DNA of 64,000 nucleotides from Novosphingobium sp. SG707 (GTDB lineage: Bacteria > Pseudomonadota > Alphaproteobacteria > Sphingomonadales > Sphingomonadaceae). This document shows, in pieces, positions 24,421 through 33,506 of the stretch (its first letter is position 1; the number at the start of each line of letters is the position of its first letter). The notes beneath the pieces were generated by a model. The model saw only the letters and a list, made by a program, of their open reading frames with translations. It was not told the origin of the DNA and made no database searches. The stretch covers positions 1 to 64,000 of the forward strand of contig NZ_JAAZQL010000006.1 of assembly GCF_012275515.1 (NCBI RefSeq), read 5' to 3'. The translations under genes and the position numbers were made by a program.

Positions 24421-24972
24421 ATGACGGAAATTGCCTCCTCGGGTCAATTGCGGGCGGGACTGGCGCGCTGGATGCTGGTGCTGGTGCCGGGGATCAATCT
24501 GCTCGGCTTTCTTTCGGCCAGCGTGTCGCTGTCGGGGCCGAGCAATCCGTGGTTTGCCGCGCTGGTCAAACCGGGGATCTATCCGCCGCCGTTGGCCTTC
24601 CCGCTGGTGTGGACCGCGCTTTATATCCTGATGGGCGTGGCGTTGGCGATTGTGGTTTCGGCGCGTTCGGCGCCGGGGCGCGGGGCGGCGATTGCGCTGT
24701 TTGCCGCGCATCTGGTGCTCAATCTGGTATGGTCGCCGGTGTTTTTCGGGCTGCATCGGATCGCGCTGGCGCTGTGGATCATCATTGCGATGGCGGTTTC
24801 GCTGGTGGGGGTGATCGCGCTGTTCTGGCGGGTGCGGCCCGTGGCGGCGGGGCTGATGCTGCCCTATCTGGCATGGGTGCTGTTTGCCAGCATGCTCAAT
24901 TATCAGTTCCTCGTGCTTAACCCTGAGGCCGATGGGCAGGACGCGCCTGCTGTGGTACATATCAAGCTCTAG
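24421..24972 (+). CDS. tspO: TspO/MBR family membrane protein
   Basis: The 183-residue product has five hydrophobic spans and the TspO signatures NPWFAALVKPGIYPPPLAFPLVW in part (KPGIYPPPLAF), LNLVWSPVFFGLHR and a WVLFASMLNYQFL end. TspO proteins bind porphyrins and regulate tetrapyrrole and stress responses. The 239-bp stretch upstream (24182-24420) holds no gene. The family assignment is firm; the ligand here is unknown. Confidence 0.92.
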   Translation: MTEIASSGQLRAGLARWMLVLVPGINLLGFLSASVSLSGPSNPWFAALVKPGIYPPPLAFPLVWTALYILMGVALAIVVSARSAPGRGAAIALFAAHLVLNLVWSPVFFGLHRIALALWIIIAMAVSLVGVIALFWRVRPVAAGLMLPYLAWVLFASMLNYQFLVLNPEADGQDAPAVVHIKL

Positions 24973-25083
24973 AATTTTGGTCCGGCCCTTGATCCTTGCG
25001 GCTTTGCGCGCCATCTAGGCGGCCATCGGACCCCTTTGTCATGCGGACAGGGGGCCGCAGGATTACAAGACGAAAGCCGCGCC

Positions 25084-25332
25084 ATGCAGAGCGAAAACCC
25101 CTTCCTTGCCGATTTCGTGAAGCTGATGAACAGCGCCGCCGGGACCTTTGCCGGGGCCACGCGCGAGGCGCGCGATGCCGCCCGCGAACGTTTCCGCGAA
25201 GCATTCGGCGGTCTCGATTTCGTCAGCCGCGAGGAATTCGACACGGTCAAGGCCATGGCCGCCACGGCCCGCGAGGAAGTCGAAGTGCTCAAGGAAAAGC
25301 TGGCCGCGCTTGAAGCCAAGATCGGCGGCTGA
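25084..25332 (+). CDS. ubiK: UbiK-type accessory factor (BMFP coiled coil)
   Basis: The 82-residue product has the UbiK layout: an N-terminal amphipathic helix (LADFVKLMNSAAGTFAGATRE) and a C-terminal coiled coil (DFVSREEFDTVKAMAATA through EEVEVLKEKLAALEAKI). UbiK helps the ubiquinone-synthesis complex with UbiJ/UbiI. In alphaproteobacteria the family is also annotated BMFP. Start ATG 25084 fits the family length; no strong ribosome site is seen. Confidence 0.87.
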   Translation: MQSENPFLADFVKLMNSAAGTFAGATREARDAARERFREAFGGLDFVSREEFDTVKAMAATAREEVEVLKEKLAALEAKIGG

Positions 25333-25353
25333 AGCATAAAGGGCGGGGCGATC

Positions 25354-25545
25354 ATGCGCACCCGCCCCGGTATCTGCGCGCGTAAACGCCGCTATGCCAA
25401 TGAGGCGGAGGCGGTGGCGGCAGCCTTGAAGGCCGCCGTCACCTTGCGCCCCTATCGCTGCGCGATCTGTCGCCAGTATCATCTGACCAGTCGGACCAAG
25501 GGGATGCGGGTGTTGCGGGTGGAACGCGCCCACCCGCCCGTTTAG
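25354..25545 (+). CDS. small conserved protein with a CxxC-like knuckle
   Basis: The 63-residue product is basic, with RKRRYANEAEAVAAALKA, then YRCAICRQYHLTSRTKG and a basic tail. The CxxC plus HLT pattern looks like a minimal zinc-binding knuckle, and similar short proteins occur downstream of ubiK-like genes in sphingomonads. No function is known to me. It starts 21 bases after the ubiK stop. Confidence 0.7.
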   Translation: MRTRPGICARKRRYANEAEAVAAALKAAVTLRPYRCAICRQYHLTSRTKGMRVLRVERAHPPV

Positions 25546-25546
25546 A

Positions 25547-28500
25547 TTAAACCCCGCCTTCCGGCGCCGAAACGCGGCCCGTCCGCTCCAGCTTGCCCCA
25601 GCCGGTGCCGACCCCGCGCACGGCGGCGGCCACAGCCCGGATCACCACCGAATACATCAACTGGCGATAGACAAAGCGCTGGGCCAGCAGCAGGAACGGG
25701 CGGAATTTGCGGTCGCGCACATCCATGCGATAGGCGATCCAGCCGCACACAAGGTCAATGGACGAAAACGCCGCCCAATAAACGCCCATGCGCAACACGT
25801 CGGTCTGAGTCTGGGCCCAGCCATGCTGGATCACGCGGGTGATCGTGCCCAGAATCGAGACGACCAGCGCCAGATCGATGGTGGGCGAAATGACGGCGAA
25901 GAGGATCTGGAACACCCATGCCTGCGGCACGCCAATGAAGGCCAGGCCCCCCGGCTTGCCCCGGCGCATGATCTTGCGATGCTTCCACAGGCATTGCAGC
26001 GTGCCATAGGACCAGCGGAAGCGTTGCTTGGACAGGGCGCCAAAGCTTTCGGGCGCCTCGGTCCATGCCACGGCCTCCTCGTCATAGGCGACCTTCCACT
26101 TCTTGCGCTGGATGGCGATGGTCAGATCCTGATCCTCGGCCAGCGTATCCTCGGGATAGCCGCCCACGCTTTCCAGCGCGCTGCGCCGCCATGCGCCCAC
26201 CGCGCCCGGCACCACCATGATCGCGTCAAAGCGGGTCAGCGCGCGGCGCTCGATATTCTGGGCCGTGGTATATTCCACCGCCTGCCAGCGGGTTACCAGA
26301 TTGACCCGGTTGCCCACCTTGGCATTGCCCGCCACCGCGCCGATTTTCGGATCGATGAACCAGCGGACAAGGCGCAGGATCGTTTCTTTTTCAAACTGCG
26401 TGTCGGCGTCCAGCGCGACGATGATCTCGCCGGTGGCCTCTTTGAGCGCCTTGTTCAGCGCGCTCGCCTTGCCGCCATTGACCAGCGTCATCAGCCGCAC
26501 GCGCGGATTGTCGCCGAATTTCTCGGTGACGATCGCGCTGGTCCGGTCCTTCGATCCATCGTCCACCACGATCACGTCGAGATAGGGATAGGTCGATTCC
26601 AGAATGCGTTTGACGCTGGTCTCGATCACCTTCTCCTCGTTGAAACACGGGATGATGACCGTGACCTTGGGGCGGAAGGTGGCATCGGGCGTGGGCGCCT
26701 TGCGCTTGGCGGGCAGCATGGCCAGCGCCACCAGCGTGACCGAGCGCAGCACGCCCAGCGCGATGGCGAAGAAGAACGACCAGTTGAGCACCACGATCAT
26801 CACGCCGATCGAGGTAAAGGCGAAAACGTCGGCCCGCACCGCCAGCAGGTCATAGCCCTTGACCGGCGGCATCACCTGATCGGCGGTCAGACCTGCCAGT
26901 TCGGCCACGGTGACGAATTTGTACCCCTGCTGGCGCAGCGCGACGATGATGCCGGGCAGCGCGGTCACGGTCTGCTCACGGTCGCCGCCGCCATCGTGCA
27001 GCAGGATGATGTTGCCCGAATAGCCGGGGTGCCCTTCCTTGACCTGCGCTAGCGTGGAATCGACGATATGCTGCACGCCGGGGCGCATCCAGTCATCGGG
27101 GTCCACATGCAGGCCCACGATCGTATAGCCATGCTCCTGCGCGATCTGCGCGGGTACCAGTTCGTCGGCGGTGGTGGGTTCGGCGTCACCGAAATAGGGC
27201 GCGCGAAACAGACGCATCGAACGCCCCGTATAGGCTTCGACCAGCCGCTGCGTCGCGTTCAGCTCCAGCCGAATGCCGGTTTCCGAGGAATTGGCCATGT
27301 TGGGGTGGGTATAGGAGTGGTTGCCGATCTCCATCCCCGAGGCGACCATCCGTTGCAGGATCGCCCGGTTCGATACCCCGTTTTCGCCGATGATGAAAAA
27401 GGTGGCGGGAACCTTGTATTGCTCAAGGATCGAGAGAATCTTGGGCGTCCAGACCGTATCCGGCCCATCGTCAAAGGTCAGCGCGACCTTTTTTTCGGCA
27501 TAGCCGGTGCGCTGGACCTTATAGGGCGTAGGCAGGCTGTCATAGGTTTGGCCCGAAACCAGACCGGTCTTTGGGTCAAAGCTGACCTTGCGCTCGCCCT
27601 CGCGCGGGGTCGAGGTGATGCGCAGGATTTCGCCCGCGCCCTCAACGTCGGCGTTGGCGGTCTGGGCGATGTGGCTCAGATCCGGAAAAGGGTTCTGCCT
27701 GCCCCCACTGCGCCAGCTTTGCAGCGCTTGCCAGAAACCGGGGTCCTCGGTGCCAAGGCGCCAGAGCGCGATATTGCCCACGCCCAGTTGCGAAAGGATG
27801 CGCATCTGGTTCCAGCTGGCCGCGGCATCGATCATCCACACGTCATGGCGCTGGCCATTTTCGAGGAAAGAGAAGCCGGTGTTGCCGCTGGCCTTGTCAT
27901 AGGTGGGCGTGGCGGCGGAATCATGGGCCGACAGCCACGCTTCTTCGACGGTCAGGCTCTCGGCGGCATTCTTGCCATCGGGGCCGGGGTGCCAGTCATA
28001 GGCATAGGAACCCAGCGCGATGATCACCTTGTCGGCGGGCATGTTGCCGATGGCCTTGCGTACCTTAGAGGCGAACCAGTCGTTCGAGGCGATGGGGCCG
28101 GGGTTGCCGCTGGCCCAGTGCTCGTCATAGGCCATCAGGATGATCTTGTCGGCAACGGCCGCAAATTGCGAAGGCGACCAGCCATCGCCCTCCATCGGCA
28201 GCGTGACGGCAACGACCTGCCCGGTAGGATCAAGCGCGCGCTCGACCTCGGCGATCATGGCGCGATAGGCGGGAATGTCGCTGGGGCGCAGGTCTTCAAA
28301 GTCGAAGATGATGCCCGCATCGCCCGATTTCTTCAGGTAATCGATCAATTGCCCGATCAACACCTTGCGCTTGGCCTTGCTGGCGAAAAGCGCGATGGCG
28401 GCGGGGCGTGAAAAACCCTTGTCATCCACGTTCTGCAGCACCGGCACCACCAGCGGGCGATGCAGCGCCGAGAGCAGGATGCGCCGCAGCGGGCGGTCCT

Positions 28501-28936
28501 CGCTGACATGCAGGTTGCCCGCCATGTCGATGTTGAGCGAGGTGGGGGCGATCCAGTCGATCTGGTTGATATGGCGCAGCAGTGAAGGCGCCGAGGCATC
28601 CGACCAGTTCGAATAGAAGGCGACCGTGATCGTCTGGCCCTTGCTGTTCGCGCGCTGTTTGGGCGGGGTGCTGAACATGCGCGAGAAGGAATGCGACAGG
28701 CGCGACACCTGTGTACGCATGGGCAGCGCGGTGCGCCGTTCAAACCCCAAAGGCAGCGGCGAGGGCGCAGGGATATGCACCACGGTTGTGGCAAAGGCGA
28801 TGGCCGCGATCACCAAGGCGATCAGGCCGAAGAAGGTCAACCGCCGCGTCCAGCGCCGACGGCGCCCCGAGGGATCGAAAAATACTGGTCTGGACAAGTC
28901 CGCCCCACCTTTACACTGCGAAGACAGGCGCTTCAT
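25547..28936 (-). CDS. trifunctional GH18-like / NodB deacetylase / GT2 polysaccharide protein
   Basis: The roughly 1129-residue product has an N-terminal basic tail and membrane span, a GH18-like domain with IIFDFEDLR (putative acidic catalytic residues), and a polysaccharide deacetylase NodB domain (ALTFDDGPDTVW, IGNHSYTHPNM, FRAPYFG, LLHDGGGDR). A further span leads to a GT2 synthase domain (VTVIIPCFNEEKVI, VIVVDDGSKD, ALDADT, LAEDQD and QRFRW) and several C-terminal membrane spans. It thus combines glycan synthesis, deacetylation and glycan hydrolysis in one polypeptide, reminiscent of PgaB and PgaC together. The start is uncertain: ATG 28936 and ATG 28999 are both possible. Confidence 0.82.
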   Translation of the reverse strand: MKRLSSQCKGGADLSRPVFFDPSGRRRRWTRRLTFFGLIALVIAAIAFATTVVHIPAPSPLPLGFERRTALPMRTQVSRLSHSFSRMFSTPPKQRANSKGQTITVAFYSNWSDASAPSLLRHINQIDWIAPTSLNIDMAGNLHVSEDRPLRRILLSALHRPLVVPVLQNVDDKGFSRPAAIALFASKAKRKVLIGQLIDYLKKSGDAGIIFDFEDLRPSDIPAYRAMIAEVERALDPTGQVVAVTLPMEGDGWSPSQFAAVADKIILMAYDEHWASGNPGPIASNDWFASKVRKAIGNMPADKVIIALGSYAYDWHPGPDGKNAAESLTVEEAWLSAHDSAATPTYDKASGNTGFSFLENGQRHDVWMIDAAASWNQMRILSQLGVGNIALWRLGTEDPGFWQALQSWRSGGRQNPFPDLSHIAQTANADVEGAGEILRITSTPREGERKVSFDPKTGLVSGQTYDSLPTPYKVQRTGYAEKKVALTFDDGPDTVWTPKILSILEQYKVPATFFIIGENGVSNRAILQRMVASGMEIGNHSYTHPNMANSSETGIRLELNATQRLVEAYTGRSMRLFRAPYFGDAEPTTADELVPAQIAQEHGYTIVGLHVDPDDWMRPGVQHIVDSTLAQVKEGHPGYSGNIILLHDGGGDREQTVTALPGIIVALRQQGYKFVTVAELAGLTADQVMPPVKGYDLLAVRADVFAFTSIGVMIVVLNWSFFFAIALGVLRSVTLVALAMLPAKRKAPTPDATFRPKVTVIIPCFNEEKVIETSVKRILESTYPYLDVIVVDDGSKDRTSAIVTEKFGDNPRVRLMTLVNGGKASALNKALKEATGEIIVALDADTQFEKETILRLVRWFIDPKIGAVAGNAKVGNRVNLVTRWQAVEYTTAQNIERRALTRFDAIMVVPGAVGAWRRSALESVGGYPEDTLAEDQDLTIAIQRKKWKVAYDEEAVAWTEAPESFGALSKQRFRWSYGTLQCLWKHRKIMRRGKPGGLAFIGVPQAWVFQILFAVISPTIDLALVVSILGTITRVIQHGWAQTQTDVLRMGVYWAAFSSIDLVCGWIAYRMDVRDRKFRPFLLLAQRFVYRQLMYSVVIRAVAAAVRGVGTGWGKLERTGRVSAPEGGV

Positions 28937-29020
28937 CCCGAGCGCCCTTTGGGCCGTCTCTAGCATTGCGCGGCCCCGCCGCAAAGCTGCGGAAAGCATT
29001 CTCCCCCAAATCAAACGAAA

Positions 29021-29052
29021 ACGCCCCCCTTGGATCACTCCAAGAGGGGCGT
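29021..29052 (-). terminator. terminator of the SulP-carbonic anhydrase operon
   Basis: ACGCCCC...TTGGA pairs with TCCAAGA...GGGGCGT (29021-29035 with 29039-29052, one bulge). On the minus strand the stem is followed by TTTTCGTTTG. It lies 20 bases beyond the transporter stop. Confidence 0.75.
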
Positions 29053-29071
29053 CTCGAGCCGACCGGGGAAA

Positions 29072-30586
29072 TCAGGCGGCCAGAGTGTTGAGGATGGGGT
29101 CCGGCCCGCTCAACCGCACCGCAGCCCCGCCCCGACGCCGGCGCGCGATCCATTCGCCCAGCATTTCGGCCGTCGTGTGGTCGATGCCATGCACATCCTT
29201 CAGGTCCAGATGGACCGGTCGGTCGGCAGGCACGCTTTCCAGACGGTTGGTCAGCTTGGTCAGGCTGAGGAAGGTAGCCGAACCCTGAAGGGCGACATGA
29301 TGCCCGTCGTCGGTATGCTTTTCCTCGACGCCCAGCCGCAGCCCCTTGGCCAGCGGGATCAGCTCCACCAGCGAGAGCAGCAGGCCCGCGATCACGCCCG
29401 TCAGCAGGTCCTTGCCCACCACCAGCGCGAAAGTGACGACCCAGATCGCCGCCGGAATCACGCCATAGTTGTGGAACAGATGCGTGACATGCTTGAGGCT
29501 GACCAGGCGCCAGCCCGTAACGACCAGCACGCCGCCCAGCGCCGCCATCGGCACTTCGCGCAGCAGCCAGGGCAGCAGCGCGACAAAGGCCAGAATCCAC
29601 ACGCCATGCAGGATGGCCGAGAGCCGCGTCATCGCGCCCGCCTGAACATTGGCCGAGGAGCGCACGATCACGCCCGTCATCGGCAGCGCGCCCACCGCGC
29701 CGCACAGCATGTTGCCGATGCCCTGCGCCCACAATTCCTTGTTGTAGTTGGTGCGCACGCCATCATGCATGCGATCCACTGCCGCTGCGGACAGCAGCGT
29801 TTCGGCGCTGGCGATAAAGGCAATGGCGATGGCCGCCGTAATCACCGCCGTATTGCCCAGCGGGGCAAAGAAGCCCGCGCCCGGCGTGCCAAAGGCGGCG
29901 GCCAGCGATTCGGGCACCGCGATGCGCGTGACGTTCAGGCCAAAGCTGGCCGCGATGATCGTGGCCGCGCCCACGCCCAGCAGCGCGCCGGGAACCAAAG
30001 CGAGCTTTTTAGGACGCCACTTTTCCCATGCCAGCATGACAAGGATCGTGGTCAGGCCAAGGCCCAGCGCCATTTCGGTCGAGCGAATGTCGGGCGAGAG
30101 GCCCAGCACGCGCCCGGGAATGGCCGCCAGATTGGCCAGCCCGTTCGACATCGGCTTGGCGTCAAACAGAATGTGGAACTGGCCCAGCACGATCAGCGCG
30201 CCGATGCCCGCCAACATGCCATGGACCACCGCCGGGCTGATCGAGCGGAACAGGCCGCCCAGTTTGGCAATGCCCGCCACCAACTGAATCGCGCCCGCCA
30301 GCACCAGCATCGGCCCCAGCGCCGACAGCCCGTGATCGCGCACGAATTCGAACACGATCACCGCCAGACCCGCCGCCGGGCCCGACACCTGCAAGGGCGA
30401 GCCGGCCAGCGCGCCCACGACAATGCCGCCGATCAGGCCCGTTACCAGGCCTTTTTCGGGCGGCACACCAGAGGCGATGGCGATGCCCATGCAAAGAGGC
30501 ATCGCCACCAGAAAGACGACTATGGAGGCGGTGAAGTCGCGCGCGAGAAACGCGCCGATCCCGCTCTTTTGCGCCGTCTGGCTCAT
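29072..30586 (-). CDS. SulP-family anion transporter (probable bicarbonate importer)
   Basis: The 504-residue product has about 12 hydrophobic spans with the SulP pattern (GIAIASGVPPEKGLVTGLIGG, then GSPLQVSGPAAGLAV and LPWLLREVPMAALGGVLV). A C-terminal STAS-like domain (VHLDLKDVHGIDHTTAEML) completes it. SulP members carry sulfate, bicarbonate or other anions. Its start overlaps the carbonic anhydrase stop by 4 bases (ATGA), which points to bicarbonate as the cargo. Confidence 0.9.
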   Translation of the reverse strand: MSQTAQKSGIGAFLARDFTASIVVFLVAMPLCMGIAIASGVPPEKGLVTGLIGGIVVGALAGSPLQVSGPAAGLAVIVFEFVRDHGLSALGPMLVLAGAIQLVAGIAKLGGLFRSISPAVVHGMLAGIGALIVLGQFHILFDAKPMSNGLANLAAIPGRVLGLSPDIRSTEMALGLGLTTILVMLAWEKWRPKKLALVPGALLGVGAATIIAASFGLNVTRIAVPESLAAAFGTPGAGFFAPLGNTAVITAAIAIAFIASAETLLSAAAVDRMHDGVRTNYNKELWAQGIGNMLCGAVGALPMTGVIVRSSANVQAGAMTRLSAILHGVWILAFVALLPWLLREVPMAALGGVLVVTGWRLVSLKHVTHLFHNYGVIPAAIWVVTFALVVGKDLLTGVIAGLLLSLVELIPLAKGLRLGVEEKHTDDGHHVALQGSATFLSLTKLTNRLESVPADRPVHLDLKDVHGIDHTTAEMLGEWIARRRRGGAAVRLSGPDPILNTLAA

Positions 30587-31278
30587 TCAGCCGCCTCCGC
30601 AATCAGCGTTTCGTCGGCGATCCGGCGCGAGGCGGGCATAGCGACGGGCAGCGGGCTGTCCTCGCGCAGGGGCACGAAATGGCCGGATTCGCCGTCAAGG
30701 CCCAGTACCTGTCCGGCGTGAATGTCGACGAACCAGCCATGCAGCGCCATTTCGCCGCGCGCGATGGCCGAGGCCACCGAGGGGTGGGTGCGCAGATGGG
30801 CGATCTGGGCGATGATGTTTTCCAGCGTGATCGCGCGCACGCGTTCCTTGTCCTGCAGGTGGCCCTTGCAGGTCGAGACGATATGTTCAGCCGCAGCGCC
30901 ATGGTCCAGCCATGCCTTCACATTGGGCATACGCTCGAGGCCGACCGGGTTGGACAGCGCCTTCATCGCGCCGCAGTCCGAATGGCCGCACACGATGATG
31001 TCGCGCACGCCAAGCGCGGCCACCGCATATTCCACCGTTGCCGACACGCCGCCAAGCTGGGTGCCGTAGCTGGGCACCATATTGCCCGCGTTGCGGCATA
31101 CGAAGAGGTCGCCGGGCTGGGCCTGAAGGATCTGTTCGGGCACAACGCGCGAGTCAGCACAGGAAATCATCAGCGCCTTGGGGAATTGCCCATGGGTGGT
31201 CAATTTGTTGAACAGCTCGCCACTGGCCGGAAAAGTGGTCTTTTCAAAGCTGAATACGCGGCCAATCAGTTCGTTCAT
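30583..31278 (-). CDS. beta-class carbonic anhydrase
   Basis: The roughly 231-residue product carries the beta-CA zinc ligands Cys40, His99 and Cys102 and the Asp42-Arg44 dyad (ISCADSRVVPE, IIVCGHSDCGAMK). It interconverts CO2 and bicarbonate in the cytoplasm. I take ATG 31278 because AAAGG lies 7-8 bases before it; a GTG two codons earlier (31284) is possible. The 3' end overlaps the SulP gene, forming a bicarbonate-handling operon. Confidence 0.93.
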   Translation of the reverse strand: MNELIGRVFSFEKTTFPASGELFNKLTTHGQFPKALMISCADSRVVPEQILQAQPGDLFVCRNAGNMVPSYGTQLGGVSATVEYAVAALGVRDIIVCGHSDCGAMKALSNPVGLERMPNVKAWLDHGAAAEHIVSTCKGHLQDKERVRAITLENIIAQIAHLRTHPSVASAIARGEMALHGWFVDIHAGQVLGLDGESGHFVPLREDSPLPVAMPASRRIADETLIAEAAE

Positions 31279-31410
31279 GGTCACACCTTTTGATCTGTTG
31301 CCTGCCGCAAGGGGGGCTGGCTGATGAGATCAGTTTATGTGTCCGATTTTGCTATGACCGCGCTTCTATGTAAGGAAGTGTTTCTGGAAACTGAGCGCGG
31401 GATGAACCAC

Positions 31411-32724
31411 TTACATCGGCGGTTGCGGCAGGCGGATAAGCGCGCGCAGCCCCCCGTCGGGCTTGTTCGACAGGAACAGCTCGGCCCCCTCGCTGCGCAA
31501 AACCCGCACCACGATGGGCAGGCCCAGCCCCATGCCCGCCGTATTGCGCGCCCGCGCGCTGTCCAGCCGGATGAAGGGTTGCAGCACCTTGCCCAGATGT
31601 TCCTCGGGAATGCCGGGGCCGTCATCCTCGACCGCCAGCGTGACACTGGCCTTTTCGATCTCGACGCGCACCATGACATTGCCGCCGTAATGCAGCGCAT
31701 TCTCGATCAGGTTCGACATGGCCCGGCGCAGCGATACCGCCCGCGCCATCACCACCAGCCGGTCCGGCCCCTCATACTCGGCCGGATAGCCGCGATCCTG
31801 CGCCCCGTCGACCAAGGTTTGCGCCATCGCGGCAAGGTCCACCGGTTCCTTGGCGGGGCCGGGTTCGTCCAGCGCCACGAAATCCTGAAGCGAGGAGAGC
31901 AGGTCGCGCATTTCCGACAGATCGCCATCCATCGCATCGCGCTCTTCGGCATCCATCGGCACGCCGTCCAGCCGCAACTGCATCCGCGCCAGCGGCGTGC
32001 GCATGTCATGGCCGATGGCCAGCATGGTCTGGGTATTGGCGTCGAGCAGGTCGTCGATCCGGCGCTGCATCGCGTTGAACGCGCTGATCAGTTCGCGCAC
32101 TTCGGCCGGGCCGTCCATTTCGATGGGGCGGGCATGGGGCGTGCCGACATGCCGACTGGCTCGCACCAGCCGCCGCAAGGGGCGCAGCGAGGCATAGACC
32201 AGAAACCACGCCAGCGGCACCAGCAGCAAGGTGGGCAGGAGGATGCGCAGCAGATAGCTGGCGCGCAGCACGAATATGTCGCGCGCCTCGCTGTGGAAGG
32301 TGATGAGCGAGCTGTCGGCCAGCATCATCGAGCCATCCACCTCATGCCGGGCATGAAGCGGGGCCAGATGCAGTTGCAGGCGATACTGGTTCAATTGCGG
32401 CTGATAGGCGATCAACTGCTGCTGCATCGTGCCAAGATCAAGCGCGGCCAGCGGTCGTTCGCCGCCCTGCGGTTTCCACAGCAGTTTCAGGCCCGGGCGG
32501 CTCAATTCCCGCGCAACACGTTCGCGCTGAGGAGGGGGCGTCTCGTTCAACAGCCGCGCGGTAACGATCAGATCATCGGCCAGATTGTCGGCCTCTTCGG
32601 CCTCCAGCGCGAATTCATTGGCGCGTTCGAACAGGATCGCATTGGCGCCGATATCCACCAGCATGACCATCGCAAGGATGGCCAGCATCCGCGCGGGCAG
32701 GCCCAGAGCGTGAAGCCACTTCAA
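31411..32724 (-). CDS. EnvZ-like sensor histidine kinase
   Basis: The 437-residue product has two membrane spans (about 10-30 and 157-178), a 125-residue periplasmic sensor, a HAMP linker, the H-box AIGHDMRTPLARMQLRL with phospho-accepting His239, and N (NLIENALHYGG), G1 (EDDGPGIPEEHLG) and G2 (GMGLGLPIV) boxes. The start is TTG 32724, which overlaps the response regulator stop (TTGA). An ATG 12 codons later would cut into the first membrane span. The signal is unknown. Confidence 0.9.
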   Translation of the reverse strand: MKWLHALGLPARMLAILAMVMLVDIGANAILFERANEFALEAEEADNLADDLIVTARLLNETPPPQRERVARELSRPGLKLLWKPQGGERPLAALDLGTMQQQLIAYQPQLNQYRLQLHLAPLHARHEVDGSMMLADSSLITFHSEARDIFVLRASYLLRILLPTLLLVPLAWFLVYASLRPLRRLVRASRHVGTPHARPIEMDGPAEVRELISAFNAMQRRIDDLLDANTQTMLAIGHDMRTPLARMQLRLDGVPMDAEERDAMDGDLSEMRDLLSSLQDFVALDEPGPAKEPVDLAAMAQTLVDGAQDRGYPAEYEGPDRLVVMARAVSLRRAMSNLIENALHYGGNVMVRVEIEKASVTLAVEDDGPGIPEEHLGKVLQPFIRLDSARARNTAGMGLGLPIVVRVLRSEGAELFLSNKPDGGLRALIRLPQPPM

Positions 32725-33428
32725 TGGCGCGCAACCTCGGCGGTGAACATATAGCCGATGCCGCGCACGGTGGCGATCGGGGCCTGACCATTGGGGTTGG
32801 ACAGCTTGCGGCGTAACCGGCTGACCAGCACGTCGATGCTGCGGTCCGAGCTGTCGGACAGGCGCGTGCGCGACAGTTCGATCAGGCGCTGGCGTCCGAT
32901 CACGCGCTGGGGCTGCCCCAGAAAAGTGGCGAGCAGATCAAATTCCGCCCCCGTCAGATCCACCAGCGCCCCTTCGGGAGAGCGCAATTCGTGGCGCGAG
33001 AGTGAGAGCGACCAGCCATCGAAGGTCAGCATCTTCTGGACGGGCGCGCGTTCCTCGTCGCTGCCCCCGCGCCGCAGGACTGCGCCGATGCGCGCGATCA
33101 GCTCGCGCGTGCTGAAAGGCTTGGCCAGATAATCGTCCGCGCCCAGTTCGAGGCCCAGCACGCGGTCCTCCTCGCTGCCGCGCGCGGAAACGAAGATGAC
33201 CGGCGTGTCCGATTCCTTGCGCAACCGGCGAAAGAGTTCGATGCCCGTCGTGCCCGGCAGCATGATGTCCAGCACGATCAGATCGGCCGGCGCGCTGTCG
33301 AGCATCACCCACATTTCCGCGCCTGTGCTGGCTGTGCGCACGTCATAGCCATTGGCCCGCAGCGCCCGCGCCGTCAGCAGGCGCAGCGCCGGATCGTCTT
33401 CTACAAGCAGGATGGATTTAGCTGTCAT
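32721..33428 (-). CDS. OmpR-family response regulator
   Basis: The 235-residue product has a receiver domain (acidic pocket EDDP at 10-12, phospho-Asp54 in VLDIMLPG, Lys near VAKPF-type segment AKPFSTREL) and a C-terminal winged helix (DLTGAEFDLLATFLGQP, then VDVLVSRLRRKL-like IDVLVSRLRRKL). It is the first gene of a two-gene operon with the kinase and overlaps it by 4 bases. Targets are unknown. Confidence 0.93.
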   Translation of the reverse strand: MTAKSILLVEDDPALRLLTARALRANGYDVRTASTGAEMWVMLDSAPADLIVLDIMLPGTTGIELFRRLRKESDTPVIFVSARGSEEDRVLGLELGADDYLAKPFSTRELIARIGAVLRRGGSDEERAPVQKMLTFDGWSLSLSRHELRSPEGALVDLTGAEFDLLATFLGQPQRVIGRQRLIELSRTRLSDSSDRSIDVLVSRLRRKLSNPNGQAPIATVRGIGYMFTAEVARH

Positions 33429-33466
33429 GATTTTATGAACCTGGCCGTTGTCGGCGCACAGTAAAG

Positions 33467-33506
33467 GCGATCGGGGCGCGAGGTAAAGACCTCTTGCCCC
33501 GATCGC
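33467..33506. repeat. large nested hairpin in the response-regulator leader
   Basis: GCGATCGGGGC (33467-33477) pairs with GCCCCGATCGC (33496-33506), and inside it GAGGT (33480-33484) pairs with ACCTC (33489-33493). No T-run follows in either direction. It lies 39-78 bases upstream of the response regulator ATG, so it may be an operator or an mRNA leader structure. Confidence 0.55.

Noticed and set aside
25823..28411. Plus-strand frames of 400-450 codons opposite the GH18-deacetylase-GT2 gene
   Set aside because: The minus-strand product has three clear enzyme domains; the plus frames are low-complexity and domain-free.
29030..30721. Long plus-strand frame opposite the SulP transporter
   Set aside because: His/Gln/Arg-rich composition without any domain, typical of an antisense shadow of a membrane protein gene.
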